Source of the DNA: Ascaphus truei
Lineage: Eukaryota; Chordata; Amphibia; Anura; Ascaphidae
Assembly: GCA_036426205.1 (NCBI GenBank)
Contig: CM071568.1
Span: 120,070,545 to 120,134,544 of the forward strand
Reading direction: 5' to 3'
Length of the DNA stretch: 64,000 nucleotides
Part shown: positions 31,260 through 41,529 of the stretch, in pieces
Layout of the letters: every line of letters starts with the position of its first letter
How positions within the stretch are numbered: the stretch's first letter is position 1
Translations under genes and position numbers: made by a program
Notes under the pieces: generated by a model
Seen by the model: the letters and a program-made list of their open reading frames with translations, nothing else
The model's database searches: none
Told to the model about the DNA's origin: nothing

Positions 31260-31754
31260 TTATGTATCATGAAGAAGGGGCCCTATGTCCCAGTCTGAGT
31301 TAAGACCATTGGGAATACGGGTCTGAAGGGTGAAAATCCAAAATAGTCCCCTTTTGTCTAGAATATTTAACCTATTATTTAACCTATTACCCCCTCTAAA
31401 TGGACATGGTACATGCTCTATACCTAAGAATGTAAAATGATCCACATTGCCCAGATTGCAATTGTTGAAGTGTTGGGACACTGGGTGGTTGATATCTTTT
31501 TAAACAATCAGGCGTAAGTGTTCGAGTATTCGGATTTTTAATGATCTAATGGTTCTTCCTATGTATTGCTTTCCACAACCACATCTCAACAAATAAACCA
31601 CAAACGTGGTATCGCAATTAATAAAGGAAGTTATATGGTATGTTTTACCTTGGATCATTGGACTCAAGGACTCCCCACTTTTGGAGACATACATCTCATG
31701 TGAGTTCATTCCTATGTTCCATATTCCACCATATGGATGCTGATTAATTATCAT
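31260..31754 (-). pseudogene. PLE GIY-YIG endonuclease domain with one nonsense codon
   Basis: Penelope-like elements encode a reverse transcriptase followed by a GIY-YIG nuclease that nicks the target. The N-terminal part reads SFINCDTTFVVYLLRCGCGK followed by QYIGRTIRSLKIRILEHLR, with VYLL and YIG forming the GIY-YIG signature and the downstream Arg and His in place. After an in-frame TAA at 31500-31502 the same frame resumes with FTFLGIEHVPCPFRGGNR and WIFTLQTRIPNGLNSDWD, the domain's C-terminal end. The break is therefore a single stop codon, but the missing polymerase makes the copy dead anyway. Confidence 0.88.
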
Positions 31755-31760
31755 TTATTG

Positions 31761-32690
31761 TTCCCTTCAAATTGGATGTTATACTAGTACTGGTCACCGG
31801 CAGGTGGTTAATATATTATCCTTACTGCATTGCTATGTGGGATTTTAACACACCAGTCATACATCGTTTTGGGACAATTATTTTTCAGCACAATTATTAC
31901 TCATTGGAGAGGTATCCATATAAGACTTTGCCATTTTATCATTTAACAATGCTGTTTTAGAGCACATACAACATTTGTTAAATTTGACATTTGTTCAGAT
32001 GTTTAAATATATATTTTTTAAATCGAAGCTAAATATTGTACAAGCTAAAACCTGAGGAAGGTTCATACTCTGATTACATTTTTTTTTTAAATGAACCTGA
32101 TGAACTTTTGGGTTTGCCACTGAAAAACATATCAGCGAATCCACATAAGTTTCAATTAAAAAATAATTTTAAAAAATCCTGCTTCTTTTGAGTTATTTTT
32201 ACATAACTTTGTATACAAAACCCCCAAAAAATAAAGTCAAGTTTACCCACTCTGAATATTAGTATAATTTATACACTTTAAATGCCACCTATTTTAGAAA
32301 AACATTATTTTATAGTTATATTGGACCGTAAGTGATCACCTGCCATAAGACACAATCCATGCTGGAAGACACTTTAAGGCCCATTGAACTCAATATTTCG
32401 GCTTTTCAAAGAGTACATTAATTCTAAGAAATAAATAACAGCTTGGTGAGAAGTTTACTGACATGGTGAGAAGTCTACTGATACCTTTACTGCTCAATAG
32501 ATCATCATTGCCAAAGCATAGTTCTGTTGGTGTTTTCAACAGTAGAATGGAGAAGGTAATGGCACATGGAAAAACCATAACAGAAAGTAGAAAAACAGAA
32601 CACAAAGGGGCCAACTCACTAAAGTCTATTTTAGGTTAAACACCCAAGCAGCAGCTAACTGCCATTGACAACAATTAGAGTTAAGGCACC
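31761..32690. other. AT-rich DNA, nothing recognised
   Basis: No motif-bearing frame or repeat border was found. A 70-odd-codon frame at 32390-32614 (minus) has no family resemblance. Confidence 0.5.
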
Positions 32691-32694
32691 AAAA

Positions 32695-32826
32695 TCATAG
32701 ATTGAAAGCTCCTTGGGGGAAGGAATGTGTCTGCAAAACATGTCTCTGTAAAGCGTTATGTAAAACTAGCAGCGCTATACAGGAACAAACAATTATTAAA
32801 ATTATTATTATTATTATTATTATTAT
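32695..32826 (+). mobile_element. 3' tail of a LINE or SINE with (ATT)n end
   Basis: AAGCTCCTTGGGGGAAGGAA, then TGTAAAGCGTTATG, AGCGCTATACAGG and a run of ATT units. This order is typical of the 3' tails of amphibian L2/CR1-related LINEs and their SINEs. Only the tail is present. Confidence 0.6.
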
Positions 32827-33230
32827 AAGGCCCATAGGAGTGTTAACCTGCAGTGGACCTTAATTAATAACTCCATAGGTCTATGTGGGAGATGTCTGTA
32901 AATTTGGACTTATGTATATTTATACAGTATGACTAAATGTCTTTGTATTTCATAATATCCTGAGAGCAACTTGGAAATAGCTTATATATTTTCACCCTCC
33001 CAAGGTCTCTCTCTCTCCCTCTCTCTCTCACCCCACCCGCCACCTTTCTTTGTCCAAGCCAAATGCTACCAATTGTCATGAGAGGACCTAAGTCTGAGTC
33101 AGAGCAAGTCTAATTTTCCTTTGGAAATGCTAATTCCTACAAGCATACCATTCAAAGAGACACATGTTTCTCTCTCTTTGTTCACAAGTATGTCAAACTT
33201 CCCACTAAGTGAACTTATTTTAATAAATTG
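32827..33230. other. Low-complexity-bearing intergenic DNA
   Basis: A pyrimidine-rich run of CTCTCT units lies near 33006-33030. Nothing else is recognised. Confidence 0.5.
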
Positions 33231-34110
33231 TAGAATATATATACATATAAACACAAAAGAAGAAAAAGAAACCTCACAAAAAGCACTCAGACTTATAATG
33301 CAAAATAATAATACATTTATTGAATCAATATTTAAAGGAAAAAAAACAGAAAACTGACTGAAACCCTAACTACTGGACTCAAAGAGTATCAATGGACAAA
33401 AAATAAAAATGGGACTAACGCTTACAACACAAAAATAAGGAAAAAAATAAACAAAACCTCAATCTATGAAACCACTATGGGGACCAAGTACCCATAGTGA
33501 TCAACAACCGACCGGTCATACAATGAGGAGATGATATGAAAAAACAATAAAGGCTAATGCCCTAAACTCCAAAATACATAAGAAGGAATGTGTGGTGTAA
33601 GCCCACCAGAAAATATGTCAAGCAACACAGATAAACAGAATCATGACACAATAATAACACTGAACATGTCTAAACACATATGTAGAGCACTGTAATAAAC
33701 CCTCCTTATAACATAGAACTACAAATATAGCTCACATGAACAGGGGAGAGGAGCAGTGGAAATAATTCAGTGACCCAAACATAAGCCTACAAAACAATAA
33801 CATACAGGAGACTGGTCATACACTTAATAGAGAATTAAATGCCAGTACACTAACTAATAAATACTGCAGTGGCATATATATGAACCAGAGTAAAAGATAT
33901 ACTCAGCTCCTGACGGTGCATAGATGGTCTGAGTTCAGTGTAACTTAATGTCCTGGACGGGATCACCACAGCCGGAGTGAATCACCACACATAAAGATAC
34001 TCCAATCCAAAGAATATAAGGTCCAAGCGAGGCCAGCAGTCAGGGCCAGTAGCAGATGAATACCACAACGCGTTTCACCCCCATGGGCTTCTTCTAGCTT
34101 AGTAATTTAG
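33231..34110 (-). mobile_element. PLE-type 3' fragment with hammerhead-like motif
   Basis: An A-rich, non-coding stretch ends at a motif of the same class as those in the PLE 3' regions (ACGCGTTTCACCC on the plus strand). I infer a solo 3' pseudo-LTR-like piece; no coding part is attached. Confidence 0.45.
34067..34098 (-). ncRNA. Hammerhead-like motif, one-base insertion in the core
   Basis: The minus strand reads CTAGAAGAAGCCC, a 3-base loop, then GGGGGTGAAACGCGTT. Stem II can form through CCC/GGG. The CUGANGA box appears as CUAGAAGA, one extra base, so activity is doubtful. Confidence 0.45.
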
Positions 34111-34950
34111 CATTGGAGCAGTTCCGGTATAAAAAGGCTGCAAATGAGGATGTCAATTTCGCGCCAAAAGCCTCTCATCCAGTCGTGGAGAGGATCGAGT
34201 TCCCGCGCATGCGCACGGCAAAATTCCGCGATGAGTGCCTTGCTATGTTCAGCTGTAATTGCTCAACTCCTGATTCCGATATCAGGCATGGAAAGAATGC
34301 CTGTATGTTGTCATGCGCAGTAGAGAACTCCACGATCATCAAGGAGAGAGACTTAAAGGGAAAGAGTCTACTTTGGTGCTATGTTGCAATGCACCATTCA
34401 GATGTATAATGGCATCTTTTTGCAGCAGGACAAATTGTCCTGTGATGTAAAGATAACAGCAGAGATCTGACAGATGTCAAACTTCATTCAGAAAAGAGAA
34501 TAATCAAATATTCCATTCATGTAATGTCTCCACTCTGAGGAGAACATTTCAAAACACATTGAGCGTATTAAGGATATCTAAAATAGTAGAAAGAAAGAAA
34601 AAAGAGTCAATGGACTAAATACATAAAAACAACTACTTTGATTAAATTCTAAAAAATACCAGCCAAGAGGAAAAATTGGGGGAGACAAGGAAAGCATTAC
34701 TGTGAATAACTGTGAATAAATACAACATAAAAAACAGTCAAAAACCTAAAAGCTGACCATTGAATCCCCTTAAAATAAGGCCAAAAGATTATTTAAATTA
34801 AAGAACGGGGGAAGAAAAAGTTTAGGGAAAACACCATACAAACAAAAGAAGGGGATAAGGGAGTGATCAACTAAACCATACTAATTGTGAAGAGAATTAT
34901 AATAGTAATAAATTCGATTGATAATGAAAAGTAGGTGCAACTGTGAACTG
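34111..34950. other. AT-rich DNA, nothing recognised
   Basis: A ~98-codon frame at 34113-34409 has no recognisable motif and begins right at a repeat boundary. I treat it as chance. Confidence 0.45.
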
Positions 34951-35420
34951 AAGTGAATCAGAAAAAATGGGGGGTACAGTGATTTGCACTCCAAAGGAAA
35001 TTCACTCAAATGCACACTACCTAAATTTAAAATTTAACCTTTAATAGCAACTACTTAAAACATATATTACCAATTTGAAGATGTGATAACGTTTAAAAAT
35101 AAATTAAATAAAGTAACTAGTGCAGATAAGCAGTCTCTAATATTGAATGTTCCAGTATATTATTAAAACTGGAGAATAAGAGGCTGCTAGAGTGCACACA
35201 GCCGGAGTGAGCAAACGAGCCCACCACTTCACTGATGAGCCTGATAGAAAGTAAACATCATTGGGGCTATTAGTATGGCCTCCTAATCAGGTCTTAAACC
35301 AATGCAGAAATCCCTGCCTGGCCACTGCCCTAGTTGTTATATATATGGCTAATCTAGTGAACGGCTGACAATTACTGTATTAAAATAACCCCATGAAGGG
35401 GGCTGACATCATCAACACGC

Positions 35421-35464
35421 GTCCAACGCGCGTTTCCCTCCTACTACGGAGCTTCCTCAGGGAC
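35421..35464 (-). ncRNA. Hammerhead-ribozyme-like motif of PLE copy 2 (best-formed in window)
   Basis: The minus strand reads GTCC, CTGAGGA, a hairpin with GCTCC and GGAGG, GAAACGCGCGTT, then GGAC. The outer GTCC/GGAC pairs as helix I, CUGANGA and GAAA match exactly, and GUU is the cleavage triplet. Stem II has one G-G mismatch at its base. This follows the type I, short-helix-III hammerheads known from Penelope-like elements. Confidence 0.68.
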
Positions 35465-35785
35465 AAAATATGCATTAGGCCTAAACCGAACGCTATTTAA
35501 ACCCTGCGGTCCCCATGGTAACGTAATCGGCGTCCAGCTACTGCGCATGCGCAATAGAGCGCGAGCACAACTACTGAAAAAACATATATGACTTACCTTA
35601 CAGCATTGATTTGCAGGGTGCTATAATCAAACCTCCAAAGTTGTAACGGAGGGTTGCCAAAACTCATAGTTATCACGGGTATTCCTCCCTTGTCGGTCGC
35701 GTGGCACACACGATTACTGCGCATGCGCACATTGCCGTGCTTCCCCACTGACACTGTCAGGGGACACTTGCGCAGTATCGGCAGC

Positions 35786-35941
35786 TAGATGGAGCTAGTG
35801 CGCATGCGTGGCCACTTAGACACATTCGCACTGACACTAGATGGAGCTAATGCGCATGCGTGGCCACTTAGACACATTCACATAAACACTAGATGGAGAT
35901 AGTGCGCATGCGTGGCCACTTAGACACATTGACACTGATGT
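35786..35941. repeat. 52-bp tandem repeat x3 with GCGCATGCG core
   Basis: Units starting TAGATGGAG(C/A)TA(G/A)TGCGC begin at 35786, 35838 and 35890, each containing GCATGCGTGGCCACTTAGAC. They lie in the non-coding 3' region of PLE copy 2. Confidence 0.92.
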
Positions 35942-36547
35942 TGCCATTTCACAGGGGTTTGTTTGCATCAGTAATGCGCATATGTGGATAGAGTTGTTGT
36001 AAAACTCATATCCTCATGTTAATGCGCATGTGCAAACAAAGATAGCCAATTTTCTTATAAGCATCCTCAGTGTCAGACATGTAGGAAATAGAGGTAACAT
36101 TGGCACACCAGAGTTAAAAATCAGATATGTACAGTAGTTTGCCCTAAATTAAGTGCAGAGATATCATTACATACAGTATTAATTTGGTGATAAAATGAAA
36201 TAAATTAAACAGAAACACACACATTTTTAGGAGTTTGGATTTAATGAGTTATGTCTTGTGAATCCATAACACATTTATTATGAACCCAAAAGCTATAAAT
36301 AAGCTGGGTTCATAAATAGGTAATATAGTCACTAATTTGAGTGAATAAATAAACATTAATCATATCAGTTTATACAAAACCATGGTTAGCTAACATGACA
36401 TAGCGGGAGGGTAGCTCTGAGATCCATAATGTAGATACTCAGTACACATAATTATGACAGTCAGATAGCACACTAATAGGTACGGGTAAGATGTAGGTAT
36501 CAATGACAATGCGTGGGGAGTAACACACGGCAGACGTATACAGATGG

Positions 36548-37045
36548 TCAAATAAAACGGGTGAAGGTGAATCCTTCATTGAGGCCATAAGGACTCCTTG
36601 TCCTTAGTTTGTAGATCCATTCAGCCTCAATTCTCAAGAGCATCTGATCTACATTTCCCCCTCGTACTGGGCACTTAAGCTGATAGATACCAATGAATCT
36701 TAAACAGTCAACATCTCCGTCATGAAATTGAGTAACGTGTCTCGCCACTGGCGTTTCGGCAGAGTGTTTCACAGAATTTACATGCTCGAGAATACGCCTG
36801 CGTAATTGTCACGTGGTCTTGCCAACGTACCTCTTCCCACATTTGCATGTGAGAAGGTATACAACATTAGTGGTTCGACAATTAATAAAACTGTCTATGT
36901 TATATTGCTGTGTACTGTCATTATTCTCAAAGGACTTGGCTAGAGTTACATATTTGCAAGCCTTACAGCCCTGACATCTATACATCCCTTTGATAGGGCT
37001 AATCCATGTTTCCACTTTAGCGCGCTGATGGTGACTATGCACCAA
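36548..37045 (-). pseudogene. PLE copy 2 GIY-YIG endonuclease with one nonsense codon
   Basis: It reads CQGCKACKYVTLAKSF (a Cys cluster preceding the nuclease), SFINCRTTNVVYLLTCKCGK and RYVGKTT, then an in-frame TGA at about 36809, then the continuing LRRRILEHV region and FIGIYQLKCPVRGGN with WIYKLRTRSPYGLNEGF at the end. As in copy 1, a single stop interrupts the domain. The reverse transcriptase is absent. It differs clearly from copy 3's nuclease, so the two belong to different PLE lineages. Confidence 0.88.
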
Positions 37046-37102
37046 TCTATCACGTAAATTTTTAGATCTCCTGCTGGTGATTGTCTGTCATTACATCATT
37101 AA

Positions 37103-37830
37103 TCACAAAAACATTGAAAACCCCAGGTAGTCATTCAGACCTTGGGGTAGCATGGAGCCCAACATAACAATCCACCTGCATTCCCTCTGTAAAAGTGCTC
37201 TTTCGATATCGCCAACCCGTATCCCCAAAGAGACACGTTCTATGGCAAGTGCAGATATAACAGAATTGTCAGCCCCATGTTCATGTAAAAAATGTTTGGC
37301 AACTGTCGTGATCATTTTAGAGGATTCTATGTCCCTTTGTGCAGATTTTATGTTCTGACAGTGTTCTAATATCCTAAAACGAACCTCTCTGGTAGTCATG
37401 CCCACGTATATTTTATTACAAGGGCATGTAAGATAGTAGATTGCTCCCTTAGAGCGGCAGTTCAAGAATTGGTGTATCTTAAACTGTTGTATTCCCTTGC
37501 TGTCAGAAAAAATAGATGTCTGCCGTACAAATTTGCAGGCAGAACAGCCACTACATTTGAAAAAACCCTTCTTGTCAAAAGAAGACAAGAAGGTAGAATT
37601 TGTATGCGAAATGTAGTGGCTGTGGACCAGCTTATCTCTAAGGTTAGGGGACCGCCTACTTGTCAGGTCTACTCTCACCCCTAAAATTTCTTTTAAATCA
37701 GGGTCCATCATGAGGATCGGCCAGTGTTGCTGCAAAATACTTCTCAAATTGTTCCATTGTTGGTTAAATGTTCCAATAAACCTTATTTTATTTGGAGTAT
37801 TTTTATCCTTAATCTTACAGTAGGTTTTAA
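37103..37830 (-). pseudogene. PLE copy 3 GIY-YIG endonuclease domain
   Basis: The open 215-codon frame includes FFKCSGCSACKFV (Cys cluster), FLNCRSKGAIYYLTCPCNKI and YVGMTTREVRFRILEHCQNI, then CRWIVMLGSMLPQGLN at the end. The GIY-YIG core, the following Arg and the His are all present and the frame is intact to its stop. It is out of frame with the reverse transcriptase; the shared sequence near 37780-37830 reads in this frame as a continuation (FNQQWNNLRSILQQHWP), so one frameshift separates the two domains. Confidence 0.88.
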
Positions 37831-38945
37831 TAAGGAGGCCCTAGTCATGTTTTTTCTACGTTCATAGCCTTGTTTTATTACAGATAGGCTGTACCCTCTT
37901 GATTGAAACCTAGATTTCATCTCTGCTGCTCTTAGCTCAAAGGTTCTAGGATTAGAGCAATTTCGCTTTAGGCGAATGAATTCGCCAATAGGAACTCCCG
38001 AAATTTGGTGTCTTGGATGGGAGCTAGAAATATGTAGGATTGCATTAGTGGCAGTTTCCTTCCTAAAAATATCAGTATTCAGTTGTCCATTGACGTCAAT
38101 ACTGATACACAGATCTAGAAAATCAATAGAACTAGAACTGTGTTTTGATGTTAATTTTATATTCAGGTTGTTGTGGTTGAGAACATCGACGAACATCCCC
38201 AAATCCTCCGCAGTACCCTGCCAGAGGACTAGGCTGTCATCGATGTATCTCAACCACAACAAAACCCGATCCGTCATATCCCTATTTTTTCGATAAAGAC
38301 TACCTCCTGCTCCCACCAACCTAAAAAAAAGGTTAGCGTACGAGGGAGCACATGCGGCTCCCATGGCAGTACCTCTTGACTGAAGATAAAATTTGTTCTT
38401 AAACACAAAATAGTTGTGTGTTAAAATTAATGCCATTAACTCCATCAAAAAATCTACTAAGTTGATTGATAAATTCGTCATGGATATAAAAAAATGGGAC
38501 GCTCTGAGGCCATCCTGAGGATGGATGGAGGTATATAAATACTCCACATCACATGTGACTAGAATTACATTTCCATCTACCGTAATCTCATTCAGCCTAG
38601 ATAGGACGTCCATAGTGTCACGGAGAAAGGTTGGTAAAGTCTCCACTATGGGATACAGAAAAGCATCAATAAAACGACAGATTGGCTCACTCAAACCCCC
38701 TATCCCTGCCACAATGGGCCTGCCAGGGGGATTCAGGTTTTTTTTGTGGACCTTCGGCAGGATGAAGAAAGTAGGTACTGTATAATAAGAAATTTTGACA
38801 TTAGACTCTTACTAATTTTTAAAGTGATTGTACCTTGTGAACTGGCATTCTCCAGGATACAATCCAGTTCTATCTTAAATTTAGCTGTAGGGTCTGAACC
38901 AACTTCAGAGTAACATTCCGTATCACTTAGTTGCCTAAATACCAC
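37783..38945 (-). pseudogene. PLE copy 3 reverse transcriptase
   Basis: Penelope reverse transcriptases are related to telomerase. The frame contains GGLSEPICRFIDAFLYPIVE, VTCDVEYLYTSIHPQDGL (the first Asp of the active site), RGTAMGAACAPSYANLFF, WLRYIDDSLVLW (catalytic YIDD) and FLDLCISIDVNG. These are the PLE motifs in the correct order, and the catalytic residues are intact. At the N-terminal side a frameshift near 38715-38745 separates it from the FFILPKVHKKN-type motif, and a second shift near 37800 separates it from the nuclease. I would call it recently dead. Confidence 0.92.
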
Positions 38946-39493
38946 TTTTTCATGCTAATTATTTGGCCAAATCACAACATTCCCACCTTTATCTGCCGGT
39001 TTAATCTCCACCGCTGACAATTTACGTAAGTCGGCAATTGCCCTCAATTGCGATCCAGGCAGGTTATTAGAACCTGTACATTTGGGTATTTTAAGAATAT
39101 CTTCAGTTACTAGATTCGCAAAAATTTCAATAGAAGAGTTGGTTTGAATTGGAGGGCAGAACGTCGATTTAGGTCTAAAAGAGACACTAAACTTAATTCA
39201 TTAGTATCTACAGTAGGAACTGTTGTTTGAGAACCAAGATCTTGAATTAGTTCTCGGTCTTGTGTATTCCAAACTTGATCACTTACTGCTCCCATATCAT
39301 CACTTTGAGACATTTTGTTAAAATGTTTAGTGAGGAGCTGCTTTCGACAGAACAGATTAAGGTCTTTGACCCAGTCAAACTTATTTACAAAAAGTGTGGG
39401 TGAGAAAGAAAGGTGTTTCTGAAGAACAGATGTCTGTTCGTCAGAAAGAAACACATCCAAAAGGTTATTTATTGTCAATTCATTGTTTACCAT
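38946..39493 (-). pseudogene. PLE copy 3 N-terminal region
   Basis: The frame 39110-39493 (MVNNELTINNLLDVFLSDEQ, FDWVKDLNLFCRKQLLTKHF) has the form of the PLE N-terminal extension before the reverse transcriptase: an 'LS..Q...L..GL.F.P' type start and a conserved 'RKL/RKQLL..F' motif. Homology beyond this is hard to judge by eye. Stops and a frame change follow near 38950-39110. Confidence 0.6.
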
Positions 39494-39599
39494 TTGGCAT
39501 GTTTACCCTTCCTTCCCCTGTAGCCATACCGCTCTCTGTCTCTTAATCGCCGAGGTTCCTCGCCTCGTCCTCCTGGCGGATGGTTTTGTCCGTCGATCG

Positions 39600-39631
<32 letters not shown>

Positions 39632-39705
39632 CATAATATACCTATATTGGTGCGTTGAGTGTGTGTGTGTGTGTATGTGTGTATGTGTATGTATGCATGT
39701 ATTGT
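39600..39705. repeat. (TA)n and (GT/TGTA)n tracts at the L2 3' end
   Basis: A TA run at 39600-39627 is followed by TGTGTG and TGTATG units that lead directly into the LINE 3' end, as at 1606-1655. Confidence 0.88.
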
Positions 39706-41430
39706 ATTGTATGTCTTTATTTATATAGCGCCATAAATGTACATAGCGCTTCACAGTAGTAATACATGTGGTAATCAAATAAATAACAGATAATATAAAT
39801 AACAGATCATGGGAATAAGTGCTTTAGACATAAAAGTAACATTAAGGTAGAGGAGTCCCTGCCCCGAGGAGCTTACAGTCTAATTGTTAGGTAGGGAGAA
39901 CGTACAGAGAAAATAGGAGGGAGTTCTGGTAAGTACGCCTGCAGGGGGCCAAGCTTTATGTATCATGTGTTCAGAATATCCACAGTGCTATTCATATGCT
40001 TCTTTAAGCAAGTGTGTCTTAAGTTGGGTCATAAAGGTGGATAGAGAGGGTGCTAGTCGGGTACTGAGGGGAAGGGCATTCCAGAGGTGTGGGGCAGTCA
40101 GTGAAAAAGGTTTAAGGCATGAGAGGGCTTTAGATACAAAGGGGGTAGAAAGAAGACATCCTTGAGAAGAACGCAAGAGTCTGGATGGTGCATAATGAGC
40201 AATTAGGGCTTAGATGTAAGGAGGGGCAGAAGAGTGTAAAGCTTGGGCTACTGGGTGAATGATCGTAGTTCCAACAGTAATGTGGAAGGAGGTAGTAGGA
40301 CCAGGTTTTGGAGGAAGTATGAGGAGCTCTGTTTTAGCCATGTTGAGTTTAAGGTGATGGAGGGCCATCCAGGATGATATAGCAGAGAGACAATCAGAAA
40401 CTTTGGTTTGTACAGTAGGTGTAAGGTCGGGTGTTGAAAAGTATATTTGTGTGTCGTCAGCATAGAGGTGATAATTAAACCCAAAATATGTTATTAGGTC
40501 ACCTAGAGAGAGTGTGTACAGAGAAAAGAGAAGAGGTCCCAGGACAGAGCCCAGGGGTACCCCCACAGAGAGATCGATAGAGGAGAAGGTGTTAGCAGAA
40601 GAGACACTGAAAGTATGATGGGAGAGGTAAGAGGAGATCCAGGATAGAGCTTTGTTACAAATACCAAGAGTATGGAGAATGTGAAGGAGAAGAGGGTGGT
40701 CCACTGTGACAAATGCTGCAGAGAGGTCAAGTAATATGAGCAGAGTGTAATCACCTCTGTCTTTGGCAGCATGGAGGTCATTAGTTATTTTAGTGATGGC
40801 TGTTTCAGTCAAGTGAGCAGTGTGGAAGTCAGATTGTAGAGAGTCTAGGAGAGAATAGGTGTTGAGAAAGTGGAGCAAGCAAGAGAATACAAGACATTCA
40901 AGGAGTTTAGAGGCAAAAGACACGAGGGAGACAGGTCGATAGTTAAAAAGACAGGAAGGGTCAAGTTTGCTCTGTTTGAGTAATGGTATAACTGTTGCAT
41001 GTTTGAATGAGGAGGGAAAGGTACCAGAGTATAGGGAGGAGTTAAAGATGTGTGTGAGCGTAGGTATTATAGTAGGAGCAAGAGGTTTTAGGAGATGGGA
41101 GGAAATGGGGTCAAGAGGGCAAGTGATAGAGGGAGAAGAGGAGATCAGCAGTGACACATCCTCCTCTTAGACAGCAGAAAAAGAGTCAAGGAAGGCAGGA
41201 GGAGAGTTAGAAAGGAGGAAAAAGAGGGGGTGTTCTGATGTATGGATTCCACCTTTTCCTTAAGATAGTCAACAAAGTCTTAGGTGAGATGGAGGAGGAA
41301 GAAGAAGGGGCAGCAGAGGGTGGTTTGAGTACCACCCAGAGAAGTGGTCAAAGACAGAGAAGGCAGGATAAATACAGGATATGAAAAAGAAAGAACGGGG
41401 GGGAGGGGGGCGCAAAACAAATAGAAGTGC
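39706..41430 (-). mobile_element. L2-type LINE, minus copy, with internal deletion
   Basis: The 3' UTR matches the copy at 1656. The reverse transcriptase is open over 315 codons. About 400 bases between PVAQA and the SAPPYI segment are missing; the junction near 40240 has AAGC microhomology when compared with the copy at 41530. Confidence 0.88.
40210..41157 (-). pseudogene. L2 LINE reverse transcriptase, internally deleted
   Basis: The frame reads [60 protein letters not shown] and [11 protein letters not shown], then [20 protein letters not shown]. These are RT motifs 2, 3 (with the first catalytic Asp), 4 and 5 (YADD), diagnostic of the L2/CR1 group. Two details are off-consensus: AFVTVDH where AFDTVDH is usual, losing an Asp, and [10 protein letters not shown] for GVPQGSVLGP. 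The frame jumps over the C-terminal thumb into the region before the stop. Inactive. Confidence 0.9.
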
Positions 41431-41529
41431 AAAGTTAGCACTGACAGATAAACAATGATCAATAATAGAATAGATGGATGTGATATATAATATAATGTCT
41501 TGTTGTACTCACACGGCCATGTGTGGTAC

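Larger units (their letters stand above)
30404..31760 (-). mobile_element. Penelope-like element copy 1, 5'-truncated
   Basis: It contains the C-terminal GIY-YIG endonuclease region followed (in minus sense) by a ~800-base 3' region that ends in a hammerhead-like motif with GAAAC-type sequence ACGCGTTGG. The reverse transcriptase is absent. Confidence 0.8.
34951..37078 (-). mobile_element. Penelope-like element copy 2, 5'-truncated
   Basis: A GIY-YIG domain (36548-37045) is followed in minus sense by a long 3' region with a tandem minisatellite and a well-formed hammerhead-like motif. Its 5' end abuts copy 3 at about 37079 in the same orientation, a head-to-tail arrangement often seen in PLEs. 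Confidence 0.8.
37079..39493 (-). mobile_element. Penelope-like element copy 3, nearly full coding length
   Basis: In minus sense it has an N-terminal region (38946-39493), a reverse transcriptase (37783-38945) and a GIY-YIG nuclease (37103-37830). It ends soon after the nuclease, where copy 2 begins, so its own 3' region is missing or shared with copy 2. Confidence 0.88.

Noticed and set aside
34113..34409. 98-codon plus-strand frame
   Set aside because: It begins at a PLE-type repeat border and has no recognisable domain.
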